A stretch of DNA of 64,000 nt from Pseudomonas versuta (lineage in GTDB: Bacteria > Pseudomonadota > Gammaproteobacteria > Pseudomonadales > Pseudomonadaceae), in NCBI RefSeq assembly GCF_001294575.1, contig NZ_CP012676.1:1736001-1800000 (forward strand), in the 5' to 3' direction. The notes beneath the pieces are model-generated. The model ran no database searches. It was not told the DNA's origin and saw only the letters and a program-made list of their open reading frames with translations. Position 1 is the first letter of the stretch, and each line of letters opens with the position of its first letter. A program made the translations under genes and the position numbers. Positions 35,302-44,198 of the stretch are shown in pieces.

Positions 35302-35931
35302 ATGGAACAGAACGCCTTGCTTGCCCGCCTTGACCGACTGGAGTCGATTGATGAAATCCGTCAGCTGGCCGGCAAATATTCGTTGTCGCTGGATATGCGC
35401 GACCTCGATGCCCACGTCAATCTGTTTGCCGAAGACATCCGTGTCGGTCGCGAAAAAACCGGGCGCGCGCATCTCAAAGCCTGGGTCGACGACACGCTGC
35501 GCGACCAGTTCCACGGCACCTCGCACCACCTGGGCCAGCACCTGATTGAGTTCACTGACCCTGACCATGCGGTGGGCGTGGTGTATTCCAAGAACGAGCA
35601 CGAGACCGGCCCCGAGTGGGTGACCATGCAAATGCTTTATTGGGATGACTACGAGCGCATGCAGGGCCGCTGGTATTTCCGCCGCCGCTTGCCGTGCTAC
35701 TGGTACGCCAGCGACCTCAACAAGCCGCCGATCGGCACGCAAAAGATGCGCTGGCCGGGGCGTGCACCCTACGCCGGTACATTCCACGACCTGTTCCCGT
35801 CCTGGACCGAGTTCTGGGCCAATCGCCCGGACAAGGATCAGTTGCCGCAAGTGGCCAGCGCCGCTCCGGTCGAACAGTTTCTTGCCACCCTGCGCCGTGG
35901 GGCTGGCGCACCGAAAATTCGCGTGCGCTAA
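35302..35931 (+). CDS. SnoaL/NTF2-like protein, candidate steroid dehydratase
   Basis: 209 residues from ATG 35302. Residues ~1-140 are a SnoaL-like cone fold: LDRLESIDEIRQLAGKY, LDMRDLDAHVNLFAEDI, FHGTSHHLGQH. Tyr26 and Asp31 have the same spacing as the Tyr/Asp of the bile acid 7alpha-dehydratase BaiE, and His75/His76 could be the base. The C-terminal ~70 residues, rich in Trp/Pro, are an extension beyond the single fold. SnoaL-like 7-hydroxysteroid dehydratases (BaiE, Hsh2) eliminate water from bile acids, and the operon context fits. Other NTF2-like functions remain possible. Confidence 0.7.
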   Translation: MEQNALLARLDRLESIDEIRQLAGKYSLSLDMRDLDAHVNLFAEDIRVGREKTGRAHLKAWVDDTLRDQFHGTSHHLGQHLIEFTDPDHAVGVVYSKNEHETGPEWVTMQMLYWDDYERMQGRWYFRRRLPCYWYASDLNKPPIGTQKMRWPGRAPYAGTFHDLFPSWTEFWANRPDKDQLPQVASAAPVEQFLATLRRGAGAPKIRVR

Positions 35932-35941
35932 GGAGCCCGTT

Positions 35942-37015
35942 ATGAGCATTTTGTTTGAACCCGTACGATTGGGTGAGCTTGAACTGGCCAACCGGATCGT
36001 CATGGCTCCCATGACCCGCAGCCGTGCCGATCAGCACGGGGTGCCGACCGCAGAGATGGTCGAGTACTACCGTCAGCGCGCTTCGGCCGGGCTGATCGTG
36101 GCCGAAGGTACCGCGCCTAGCGCCAGTGGCCTGGGCTACTGCCGCACCCCGGCTATCTACAACGCCGAACAGATCGCAGCCTGGAAAGCGGTGACCGATG
36201 CCGTGCACGCCGAAGGCGGCCTGATCGTGCTGCAGTTGATGCACGTAGGCCGGGCTTCCTGCGCCCAGAACAAACCCGCAGGTGCTGCAACCGTGGCACC
36301 GTCGGCATTGCGCGCACGCACTCAATTGTTTACCGATCAGGCCGGGCTGGTGGACAGCGACGAGCCTCAGGTCATGTCGCTGCAAGACATCGCCGAGGTG
36401 ATCGGGGAGTACCGTCAGGCGGCCTTGAATGCCCGTGAAGCGGGTTTTGACGGCGTGGAGTTGCACTGCACCAGCGGCTATTTGCCGATGCAGTTCATGG
36501 CCTCGGGCAGCAACCTGCGCGAAGACCGTTATGGCGGCAGTGCCCAAAACCGCGTGCGCTTCCCTGCCGAAGTGCTGGCAGCCATGGCCTCGGCCATCGG
36601 TTCCGGGCGTGTGGGGCTGCGCCTGTGCCCGGGCAACCCGTTCAATGACATCAGCGACGAAGACCCGCTGGTCACCGCCGAAGCCCTGTGCCGGGCGGCC
36701 GAGCCGTTGAATCTGGCGTATGTACACATCATGCGCTCGCCCCTGCCCGAGCTGGATGCCTTCGCCCTGGCGCAGCGTCATTGCAGCAGCGGGCTTATTT
36801 TGAACGACGGTTTTGACGGCGCCTCGGCCGAGGCGGCCTTGCAGGCCGGGCAGGGTGAGGCGGTATCGTTTGCCCGGCATTTTATTGCCAACCCGGACCT
36901 GGTCGAGCGTCTGCGCAAGGGGTTGCCACTGGCCCGCTTCGACCGCAAAACCCTGTATTCGCCGGGGCCTGAAGGCTACAGCGATTACCCGCAGTGCGAA
37001 ACGGTGGCGCCATGA
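35942..37015 (+). CDS. Old Yellow Enzyme-family ene reductase
   Basis: 357 residues from ATG 35942 after AAGGAGCCCGTT. FMN TIM barrel: NRIVMAPMTRSRAD, YYRQRASAGLIVAEGTAPS, QLMHVGRASCAQN, GSNLREDRYGGSAQNR. The substrate-anion pair normally reads H-x2-N or H-x2-H; here it is ELHCTSGYL, with His175 kept and Ser178 replacing the second residue. It is a NemA/PETNR-type enzyme expected to reduce activated C=C bonds with NAD(P)H, here perhaps a steroid enone or dienone. Its stop overlaps the next start (ATGA). Confidence 0.82.
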   Translation: MSILFEPVRLGELELANRIVMAPMTRSRADQHGVPTAEMVEYYRQRASAGLIVAEGTAPSASGLGYCRTPAIYNAEQIAAWKAVTDAVHAEGGLIVLQLMHVGRASCAQNKPAGAATVAPSALRARTQLFTDQAGLVDSDEPQVMSLQDIAEVIGEYRQAALNAREAGFDGVELHCTSGYLPMQFMASGSNLREDRYGGSAQNRVRFPAEVLAAMASAIGSGRVGLRLCPGNPFNDISDEDPLVTAEALCRAAEPLNLAYVHIMRSPLPELDAFALAQRHCSSGLILNDGFDGASAEAALQAGQGEAVSFARHFIANPDLVERLRKGLPLARFDRKTLYSPGPEGYSDYPQCETVAP

Positions 37016-38874
37016 ACGATATGTCGCGTTTCAGCACGCTCGGGGCAACCCGGCAACTGCCCGTGCCGCGGGAACAGACCCAGCAATTGCTGGACCTGCG
37101 CTCGGCCGCCAGCGCACAGATCAAGCCGGCAGACCTGTACACCCTGGCCGATCGTCTTGAGGCCCAGGCACAGCGTTTCCCGGATCAGCCTTTTTTGATC
37201 TACGGCACTGATGTGTATAGCTATGCCCAGGTCGACGCGCAGGCCAACCGCATGGCCCACGTGTTTTACGACAAGGGTCTGCGCCCCGGTGATGTGTGCG
37301 CGATTGCCATGGAAAACCGGCCGCAGTTTTTCTTCTGCTGGTTCGGTCTGGTCAAGCTTGGCGCCGTGGTGGCGTTTATCAACACCCAGGTCAATGGCAA
37401 GCCGCTGGTGCATGCGCTGCAGACCACTGATGCCAAGGCCGTGGTGGTGGGTGAGGAGTGTCTGGACAACCTGCTGGCTACAGACGGCTTGCCGGGTGTG
37501 CCCTGGTGGCTGATTGAAGACCTTGAGAATCCACACGATCGCGTGTTACCGGCCTGTGTCGACCAGAGCCTCAGCGAGCAGATTGCCCAAGCTGCGCCAA
37601 CCCCTTTTCCCCGTGAAGTGCGCGCCGCGATTACGGCTGAAAGCACCACGTTGCTGATTTTTACCTCGGGCACCACCGGTTTGCCCAAGGCTGCGCGCTA
37701 CAGCCATATGCGCTGGATGTCCTCGGGTGACGTGATGGAAGTCACCATGGGCGCCACCGCCGCCGACGTGTTCTATTGCTGCCTGCCGCTTTACCACGGT
37801 GCAGCGGCGACCTCGGTGACCTCTACCGCACTGCGCGTGGGTGCAAGCATCGTGGTCAGGCGCAAGTTCAGTGTGCGTGAGTTCTGGCAGGACGTGCGCC
37901 GCAACCACATCACGGTGTTCCAGTACATCGGCGAAATTTGCCGCTACTTGCTCAACCAGCCCGTGGTGGCCGGGGAGCGCGAACACAGTTTGCGCTACAT
38001 GCTCGGTGCCGGTCTGACGGCTGAGTCATGGCAGCGCTGGCTTGAGCGCTTCGGCCCGATCCAGGTATTTGAAGGCTGGGGTGCCACTGAGGCCAACGCC
38101 AACCTGATCAACGTCGACAACTACGTGGGCTCGTGCGGCCGGGTGCCGGACTGGAGCCGGACCAATCTGCGGCTGGTGCGCTATGACGTCGAAAGCGATA
38201 CCCATCCGCGGGACGAGCATGGCTTTTACCAGCTCTGCAAGCCGGGAGAAGTGGGCGAGGCGATGGGCTTTATTGTCGATCATCCGCAAATCGGCGGAGG
38301 GCGCTTCGAGGGTTATACCAGCGCCGCTGCCAGCGAAAGCAAGATCCGCCGCAATGTGTTCCAGGCCGGGGATGCCTACTGGAGTTCGGGGGATCTGTTG
38401 CGTTATGACGACGATGGTTATTTCTATTTTGTCGACCGGATTGGCGATACCTTCCGCTGGAAAAGTGAAAACGTCTCCACGCTGGAAGTCGCCGGCACCC
38501 TCAGTGACTTGCCGGGGCTTGAGTTGATCAACGTGTATGGCGTGCAAGTGCCGGAGCATGAAGGCCGGGCAGGCATGGCGGCGATCCTGATGCAGCCCGG
38601 GCATACCTTTGATCCCCAGGCGTTCTATGACCTGACCGAAGCGCGCTTGCCGCGTTACGCCGCGCCGATGTTTGTACGGGTGTCGGCAACCGCCGACATG
38701 ACCAGCACCTTCAAGTTGCGCAAGGTTGATTTGCAGCGTCAGGGCTATGCGCCGGGGCTGTTTGCCGACCCGCTGTTTGTGCGTGACGAAAGTACCCGCA
38801 CCTATCAGCCTTATTCGCTGCAAGTGCTGGCACGGGCTGGACTGGCACCTTTTGCTGGCCACAGCCATGAGTGA
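37012..38874 (+). CDS. FATP/FadD6-type acyl-CoA synthetase, candidate bile-acid CoA ligase
   Basis: 620 residues. ATG 37012 overlaps the OYE stop; a second ATG at 37021 is possible. The very-long-chain/FATP class is shown by LIFTSGTTGLPKAARYSH, FYCCLPLYHGAA, EGWGATEANANLIN, SSGDLLRYDDDGYFYFVDRIGDTFRWKSENVST and a C-terminal TSTFKLRKVDLQRQGY. This class includes the mammalian bile acyl-CoA synthetase and proteobacterial steroid-CoA ligases. It is a good candidate for activating the C24 carboxylate of the imported bile acid, which matters because the other side-chain ligase (25373) is frameshifted. Confidence 0.82.
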   Translation: MNDMSRFSTLGATRQLPVPREQTQQLLDLRSAASAQIKPADLYTLADRLEAQAQRFPDQPFLIYGTDVYSYAQVDAQANRMAHVFYDKGLRPGDVCAIAMENRPQFFFCWFGLVKLGAVVAFINTQVNGKPLVHALQTTDAKAVVVGEECLDNLLATDGLPGVPWWLIEDLENPHDRVLPACVDQSLSEQIAQAAPTPFPREVRAAITAESTTLLIFTSGTTGLPKAARYSHMRWMSSGDVMEVTMGATAADVFYCCLPLYHGAAATSVTSTALRVGASIVVRRKFSVREFWQDVRRNHITVFQYIGEICRYLLNQPVVAGEREHSLRYMLGAGLTAESWQRWLERFGPIQVFEGWGATEANANLINVDNYVGSCGRVPDWSRTNLRLVRYDVESDTHPRDEHGFYQLCKPGEVGEAMGFIVDHPQIGGGRFEGYTSAAASESKIRRNVFQAGDAYWSSGDLLRYDDDGYFYFVDRIGDTFRWKSENVSTLEVAGTLSDLPGLELINVYGVQVPEHEGRAGMAAILMQPGHTFDPQAFYDLTEARLPRYAAPMFVRVSATADMTSTFKLRKVDLQRQGYAPGLFADPLFVRDESTRTYQPYSLQVLARAGLAPFAGHSHE

Positions 38875-39952
38875 TATCGACGGCCAGGGCCACGAATGGC
38901 GTGACGGCTTACGCTACCCGTGGCCGCAGGCACCGGCCAACGGGCAGGTACAGGAGGTGGCCGAGGGCGTGTTCTGGCTGCGCATGCCGCTGCCCTTTGG
39001 CCTGGACCATATCAACCTGTACCTGTTGCGCCATGGCGATGGCTGGGTGGCGGTCGATACCGGCCTGAACAGCGATCAATGCCGGGCGGTCTGGGAGCAG
39101 GTGTTTGTCGAGGTGCTCCAGGGCTTGGCGCTCAAGGCGGTGATCTGTACCCATTACCACAGCGATCACACCGGTGTGGTCGGCTGGCTGGCCGAGCGTT
39201 TTCGTTGCCCGGTACTGATGACCCATGGCGAGTTTGAAGCACTGCACCATGGCCCGCCGAGGGCGAAGACACCCGATTGGGCGTTTGTCGATTTTTATCA
39301 AAAGGCCGGTTTCAGTGCTGAGCGCACGGCTTCGTTGTTGCCGCTGATCCAGGGCGAACATTTTCGGCCGCAGTTGGTCGCCGGGTTCACCCGGTTGAGT
39401 CATGGCAGCGAGCTGACCATTGGCGGGCGGCGCTGGCAGGTAGTGGTCGGCAGTGGTCATTCGCCCGAGCACGCGTGCCTGTATGCCGCTGATGACGGCC
39501 TGCTGATTTCGGGCGATCAAGTGTTGCCGCGCATCACTTCGACCATTGCGGTGTATGTCATCGAGCCTGAGGCCAACCCGCTGCGTGACTGGCTGGAATC
39601 CATCGAACGGTTGCGGGTCATCCCCGACAGCGTGCTGGTGTTGCCGGCCCATGAACGGCCGTTTTTTAACCTGCATCTGCGCCTGGACCAACTGCGTGAC
39701 CACCATCTGAACCACTTGCAGCAACTGCTCGACGCCTGTGCGCAACCGCTTACGGCGCTGGAGATGATGGGGGTGCTGTTTAAAAAGCTGTCAGGTCGTT
39801 TTGACGAGCTGATGGCAGTTGGGGAGACGTTGGCGCACGCCAATTACCTTATGGCCGAGGGGGCGCTCGTTCGTGAGGAACAGGGAGGGCTGCATCGCTA
39901 TTCGCAGGCCCGGACAGGAGTCGTGAAGTTCGACCCGCTTCAGTTGTTATGA
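38867..39952 (+). CDS. Metallo-beta-lactamase-fold hydrolase
   Basis: 361 residues from ATG 38867, overlapping the ligase stop by 8 nt. The zinc motif H-x-H-x-D-H is in CTHYHSDHTGVVGWLAERF; later ligands lie in GSGHSPEHACLYA (His), SGDQVLP (Asp) and VLPAHERPF (His). The C-terminal helical extension of ~70 residues (NLHLRLDQLRDHHLNHLQ) is typical of glyoxalase-II-like members acting on thioesters or lactones. In a CoA-ester pathway it may be a thioesterase or steroid lactonase. The substrate is unknown. Confidence 0.75.
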   Translation: MSDIDGQGHEWRDGLRYPWPQAPANGQVQEVAEGVFWLRMPLPFGLDHINLYLLRHGDGWVAVDTGLNSDQCRAVWEQVFVEVLQGLALKAVICTHYHSDHTGVVGWLAERFRCPVLMTHGEFEALHHGPPRAKTPDWAFVDFYQKAGFSAERTASLLPLIQGEHFRPQLVAGFTRLSHGSELTIGGRRWQVVVGSGHSPEHACLYAADDGLLISGDQVLPRITSTIAVYVIEPEANPLRDWLESIERLRVIPDSVLVLPAHERPFFNLHLRLDQLRDHHLNHLQQLLDACAQPLTALEMMGVLFKKLSGRFDELMAVGETLAHANYLMAEGALVREEQGGLHRYSQARTGVVKFDPLQLL

Positions 39953-40032
39953 GCAGGGGCATAGGCGCCGCAAACGCAATGACGCTTGAACCCATCGACG
40001 CGACCACCGGGTCGCTAATCAGGAGAGGCAGA

Positions 40033-41694
40033 GTGATCAATAAAAATAACAATAAATGTCTTGGGCACAGTTTTCAGGTCACCGGCCTGGCGGTTGCCGT
40101 CGCGCTGGTCACCAGCCCGGTGTGGGCTGGGGACACTATTGAGTTTGAAGACGGCACGACCATCGACTGGTCGGTGACCACCAGTTATGGCATCGGCATG
40201 CGTCTGGGGGACCCCAGCAGCAGGTTGATGGGGATCAACGTCGATGACCCGAACCGTAACTTTGATCAGCACAGCCTCACCACCAACCGTGTGGGCGCAC
40301 TGGGCGAGATGATCCTGCGCAAGGACAACTACGGTGCCGTAGTGCGCGCCAGTACGTTTTACGACGATGTGTATCACCGCTCCAACGACAACAACTCGCC
40401 GTCGACGGTCAACAAAACCGGGAGCAACGACGAATTCACCAGCGACACCAAGTATTACAGCGGTGGCCGCACGCGCTTGCTCGACGCTTATGTGTTCGGC
40501 GGCTGGCGTTTTGAAAACGACACCATGCTTGACGTCAAGGCCGGGCGGCATATCGAGTCGTGGGGCGAGAGCCTTTACTACCCGGGCGTGAACGGGGTGC
40601 AAAACCCCTCCGACGCAGTCAAGGCGGCGCAGCCAGGGGTTGAGGTCAAGGAAGTGCTGCTGCCGGTGGGGCAGTTCTCGGCGTCTTACCGGATAAACCC
40701 GAAAATCACTCTGGGCGGCTATGTGCAGTACGAGTGGAAGGGCACCGAATTGCCGCCAGTGGGCAGTTACCTGTCGACCTCTGACGTGATTGGTCCCGGA
40801 CGCGAATTCATCCTCGGGGCCAACGGCTCGCGGATTAATTACCAGGGTACGGACGAGCCGCGCAACAGCGGCCAGTGGGGTGCTCAAATCCGCTTCCGTC
40901 CCACTACCGACCTTGAACTGTCGCTGTTCCATGTGGTGTATCACGACAAAAACCCGGCCACGGCTCTGGTTGGCTATCAACCCCTGGCCTTGGGCAACGG
41001 GCAGTACGCGTACACCACCAACGGCTACAAAGTTAAGTATTTTGAAGACATCAAACTGACGGGTATCAGTGCTACCACCAAGTTGGGTGAGTACCAGCTG
41101 GGTGCCGAATGGTCTTACCGTGACGGTGCCCCGGTGATGGTCAATACCGGCCTGGGGCCAGTGCCGACCCGGGGCAAGGGCCAGCAGATGCAGTTATCGG
41201 CCATGCGAATTCTGGGTGACAGGCCGTGGGCCAGCCAGACCACGCTGACCGGTGAAATCGTTACGGTGCGTGTGGATGATGTGGACGATGTATCAGGTGC
41301 CCCGAACCTGTTGGGCCTGCCAATTGCTCCAGCGTATGCAGGGGCGATTCAGCCGTCCAATGACTACACCTACAAAACCTCTTCAGCCTGGAAAACCCGT
41401 TCTTCCAGCGCTTACACCGTGGGTGCGTCGTTCAGTTATCCGGGGGTGTTCCAGGGCTGGGACCTTGAGGTGCCGTTTACCTTCTCTGACGTGTTCAGCG
41501 GTGCGGCGCCCATGTCCGGGACTATCGCCGGGGTCGCCGGTGACCGCCGCCTGAGTGCGGGTACCACCTTCAAGTACCTGAGCAACCTGGAAATGTCGTT
41601 CAAGTACATCGCGTATCTGGGCTCACCTGACCCGATTTACCGTCCGCTGGCAGACCGTGACTACGCCACGTTCTCGATGAAGTACACGTTCTAA
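40033..41694 (+). CDS. DUF1302 outer-membrane protein
   Basis: 553 residues from GTG 40033, chosen because AGGAG is 7 nt upstream and it is followed at once by a signal peptide (MINKNNNKCLGHSFQVTGLA, then VAVALVTSPVWA-GD). The mature part is beta-rich with alternating aromatic/polar strands and ends in a C-terminal Phe (YATFSMKYTF), the outer-membrane barrel insertion signal. DUF1302 proteins are large barrels found with DUF1329 partners and associated with uptake of hydrophobic substrates. Here it is probably a steroid uptake channel. A palindrome 41697-41787 follows. Confidence 0.85.
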   Translation: MINKNNNKCLGHSFQVTGLAVAVALVTSPVWAGDTIEFEDGTTIDWSVTTSYGIGMRLGDPSSRLMGINVDDPNRNFDQHSLTTNRVGALGEMILRKDNYGAVVRASTFYDDVYHRSNDNNSPSTVNKTGSNDEFTSDTKYYSGGRTRLLDAYVFGGWRFENDTMLDVKAGRHIESWGESLYYPGVNGVQNPSDAVKAAQPGVEVKEVLLPVGQFSASYRINPKITLGGYVQYEWKGTELPPVGSYLSTSDVIGPGREFILGANGSRINYQGTDEPRNSGQWGAQIRFRPTTDLELSLFHVVYHDKNPATALVGYQPLALGNGQYAYTTNGYKVKYFEDIKLTGISATTKLGEYQLGAEWSYRDGAPVMVNTGLGPVPTRGKGQQMQLSAMRILGDRPWASQTTLTGEIVTVRVDDVDDVSGAPNLLGLPIAPAYAGAIQPSNDYTYKTSSAWKTRSSSAYTVGASFSYPGVFQGWDLEVPFTFSDVFSGAAPMSGTIAGVAGDRRLSAGTTFKYLSNLEMSFKYIAYLGSPDPIYRPLADRDYATFSMKYTF

Positions 41695-41696
41695 AG

Positions 41697-41787
41697 GTAG
41701 TCGCTGCCGCAGGCTGCGATGGGTTGCGCAGCAGCCCCGCTAAAACGAAGGTCCTGCGGCCCTATCGCAGCCTTCGGCAGCGACTAC
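41697..41787. repeat. Long palindrome (24-nt arms) within operon 3
   Basis: Bases 41697-41720 and 41764-41787 are reverse complements with one mismatch. The arms contain GTCGCTGCCGCAGGCTGCGAT, different from the GGAGCGAGCT family but sharing AGGCTGCGAT with the repeat at 1574-1693. It sits between the DUF1302 and thiolase genes and may attenuate or segment the transcript. Confidence 0.75.
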
Positions 41788-41820
41788 AACGTTTGATGAA
41801 CCGATAAAAGAGAGAAACCT

Positions 41821-43032
41821 ATGGGTCTTAAAGGTCACGCGGCCATTGTCGGCAGCGCTCAGTACAAACCGGAAAAATACGCCACGGCGCCGCGCATGTT
41901 CCATCTGGAGCAAGTTGCAGATCTGGCCGCGCAAGCTTTGCGCGATGCCGGTTTGCAAGCCTCGGACCTCGACGGGCTGGTGATCAACGGCCCGCAATTT
42001 CATGAGGCCTCGGTGTTCGTGCCAGCCATGGCTGCCGAATACCTGGGTTTGCGCCTCAACTTTGCCGAAGTCGTCGACCTTGGCGGCTGCACCTCGGTGG
42101 GCATGGTCTGGCGCGCTGCAGCGGCGATCGAACTGGGGCTGTGCCAGGCGGTGCTTTGTGTCTTGCCTGCGCGCATGGCGCCAATGGGCCCGGATGAAGA
42201 TCCGAGCTGGATGGCCCGGGCCATGCGCTTCGGCGGCCACAGCACGGCCTTTGGTGCGCCCGAAGCCGAGTTCGACTTGCCTTACGGGCACATGGGCCAG
42301 AACACCGGCTACGCCATGATTGCCCAGCGGTACGCCGCGCAATATGGCTACGACCCGCGAGCGCTGGCCAAAATCGCTGTCGATCAGCGCACTAACGCGC
42401 AGTACAACCCGCAAGCGATGTTTTACGGTCAACCGTTGACCATTGAGCAAGTGCTGGCAAGCAAGAAAGTGGCCGATCCGCTGCATGTACTGGAGATCGT
42501 GATGCCGGTGGCAGGCGGTGCGGCGCTGATTATCGCGTCAAAGGAAGTGGCTGCCCGCGCCCGCAAACGGCCGTCGTATATCACCGGTTTCGGTGAGCAT
42601 CTGGCCTTCAAATCGCCGTCCTATGCCGCCGACATGGTGCAAACGCCAATCGGTCCTGCTTCGCGCCGGGCGTTCGACATGGCCGGGCTCAAGCCTGCGG
42701 ATGTGGATGCCGTGCAAATCTACGATTGCTACACCATCACCGCCTTGCTGACGCTGGAGGACGCGGGTTTTTGCGCCAAGGGCGAAGGCATGAGTTTTGT
42801 CCGCGAGCACGACCTGACCTGGCGTGGCGATTTCCCGATGAACACCCACGGCGGCCAGCTCAGCTTTGGCCAGGCCGGTTCTGCCGGCGGTATGTCGCAA
42901 GTGATTGAAGCAGTTACCCAGATCGCCGGGGAAGCAGGCGAGCGTCAGCTTGCACAGTGCGACACGGTGTACGTGTCAGGCACCGGCGGGGTGATGAGTG
43001 AGCAGGGCGCATTGATACTTCAGGGAGCATGA
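41821..43032 (+). CDS. SCP-x-type thiolase/aldolase, second set
   Basis: 403 residues of the lipid-transfer-protein thiolase family. Unlike the 20542 product it has a Cys in the nucleophile region (VVDLGGCTSVGMVWRAA). The C-terminal catalytic part reads QIYDCYTITALLTLEDAGFC and NTHGGQLSFGQAGSAGGMSQ. It overlaps the following DUF35-MaoC gene (ATGA), so a DUF35-docked complex like Ltp2-ChsH2 is likely. It may be a thiolase (Ltp3/Ltp4-like) or the aldolase for the first side-chain round. The Cys favours some thiolase character; the reaction is undecided. Confidence 0.8.
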   Translation: MGLKGHAAIVGSAQYKPEKYATAPRMFHLEQVADLAAQALRDAGLQASDLDGLVINGPQFHEASVFVPAMAAEYLGLRLNFAEVVDLGGCTSVGMVWRAAAAIELGLCQAVLCVLPARMAPMGPDEDPSWMARAMRFGGHSTAFGAPEAEFDLPYGHMGQNTGYAMIAQRYAAQYGYDPRALAKIAVDQRTNAQYNPQAMFYGQPLTIEQVLASKKVADPLHVLEIVMPVAGGAALIIASKEVAARARKRPSYITGFGEHLAFKSPSYAADMVQTPIGPASRRAFDMAGLKPADVDAVQIYDCYTITALLTLEDAGFCAKGEGMSFVREHDLTWRGDFPMNTHGGQLSFGQAGSAGGMSQVIEAVTQIAGEAGERQLAQCDTVYVSGTGGVMSEQGALILQGA

Positions 43033-43976
43033 ATCCGATGTCGAACAACAAACCAATGCCGGTCCCGACCGAGATTTCTGCACCGTTCTGGGAAGGCCTG
43101 AAGGCCGAGCGCCTGTTGATTCAGCAATGCAATCAATGCAGCCACTGGGTGTTTTACCCGCGCAGGCATTGCCCGCAATGCCTGGCCCATGAATTGACCT
43201 GGCGTGAAGTTAACGGGGAGGCGACGTTGTACAGCTTTACCGTGACGCGCATCGCCACCCTGCCGGACTTTGCCGATGAAATGCCGCAAATGCTGGCGGT
43301 GATCGAGCTGGCTCAAGGGGTACGGATCAACAGCAATCTGGTGGGTCTGGACGAGTCTGAAGTCAAGATCGGCATGCGTCTGCAGCCGGTGTTCGCCGAG
43401 GTGGACGCCAAGGGGACGCGGCTGTTGCGCTTTACCGGGCTGGATAAAGACCCGCAGGCCCTGAAGACCTTGCCGGCGGCAGTCGAGCAGCCTGCGGTTG
43501 CAGCGCCGTCGGTACGCCACATTGCACTGGATGACGAAGCGGCGTTGCAAGCGCTGGTCAGCGATACGTTCAGCCCCTGGAGCAACCAGATTGTGGTTGA
43601 TCAGGGTTTGATCGACGCCTTTGCCCTGCTGTCGGGGGATGACTACTGGATTCACACTGACCCGGAACGGGCCCGCAAGCAAAGCCCGTTTGGCGGCACC
43701 ATTGCCCATGGAGCGCTGGTGCAGATATTGCAGTCGCGCATGCAATTGAAGCTGGATTATGAGATCACCGGTTTCAGCAATATGGTCAATTACGGCTCGG
43801 ACCGTTTGCGCTTTCCGGCGCCGGTGCCGGCAGGCTCGATCATTCATTCACGGGCGCGGGTAAAGCGCGTGGAACGGGTTAAAAGCGGCACCCAACTGAC
43901 CCTTGAACTCAACACCCACGTGCTGGGCAGCGAGCGGCCGTCAGTGATCAATGAACTGGTGATTCTGTATATGTAA
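43029..43976 (+). CDS. DUF35-MaoC fusion hydratase
   Basis: 315 residues. ATG 43029 overlaps the thiolase stop; ATG 43038 has better spacing from GGGAG and may be the real start. Residues ~15-140 are DUF35 with a zinc ribbon (CNQC and CPQC) and OB fold; residues ~180-315 are a MaoC domain with an intact hydratase motif, LSGDDYWIHTDPERA followed by GGTIAHGALV. This is the reverse domain order of the 18000 protein, and here the MaoC active site is complete. One chain could therefore hydrate the enoyl-CoA and dock the 41821 aldolase/thiolase. Confidence 0.82.
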   Translation: MNPMSNNKPMPVPTEISAPFWEGLKAERLLIQQCNQCSHWVFYPRRHCPQCLAHELTWREVNGEATLYSFTVTRIATLPDFADEMPQMLAVIELAQGVRINSNLVGLDESEVKIGMRLQPVFAEVDAKGTRLLRFTGLDKDPQALKTLPAAVEQPAVAAPSVRHIALDDEAALQALVSDTFSPWSNQIVVDQGLIDAFALLSGDDYWIHTDPERARKQSPFGGTIAHGALVQILQSRMQLKLDYEITGFSNMVNYGSDRLRFPAPVPAGSIIHSRARVKRVERVKSGTQLTLELNTHVLGSERPSVINELVILYM

Positions 43977-43999
43977 TCCCCGCGTTACCTGTGATGCCC

Positions 44000-44067
44000 T
44001 GTAGGAGCGAGCTTGCCTCGCGAGCTGTTAGCGGTAGAAAAGCTCGCGAGGCAAGCTCGCGCCTACA
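44000..44067. repeat. REP-like palindrome (GGAGCGAGCT family)
   Basis: TGTAGGAGCGAGCTTGCCTC and its near complement GAGGCAAGCTCGCGCCTACA flank a short loop. It lies between operon 3 and the hsaC promoter, so it may be the 3' end of operon 3. Confidence 0.75.
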
Positions 44068-44115
44068 GATATGAGGTGTAGAGGCGTTGCGGTTATGCAG
44101 TGTCGCCAATGGCTT

Positions 44116-44133
44116 TAGTCTCAACGGACGATG
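44116..44133 (+). promoter_or_regulatory. Candidate steroid-regulon operator, site 5
   Basis: TAGTCTCAACGGACGATG lies 65 nt upstream of hsaC. CATACT at 44154-44159, a -10-like hexamer, is 20 nt downstream; no good -35 exists, and the motif's right half falls where one would be. Confidence 0.55.
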
Positions 44134-44198
44134 AGCCCGGCAACCTTCCTTCCCATACTGCTCCAAGCCAACAAATACAGGCTTTGAGGAGCAGGCAC

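Noticed and set aside
39985..40020. GCGACC/GGTCGC dyad before the DUF1302 gene as another regulon operator
   Set aside because: It does not match TNGTC-N6-GACGATG, and the gene is probably expressed from the upstream operon promoter.
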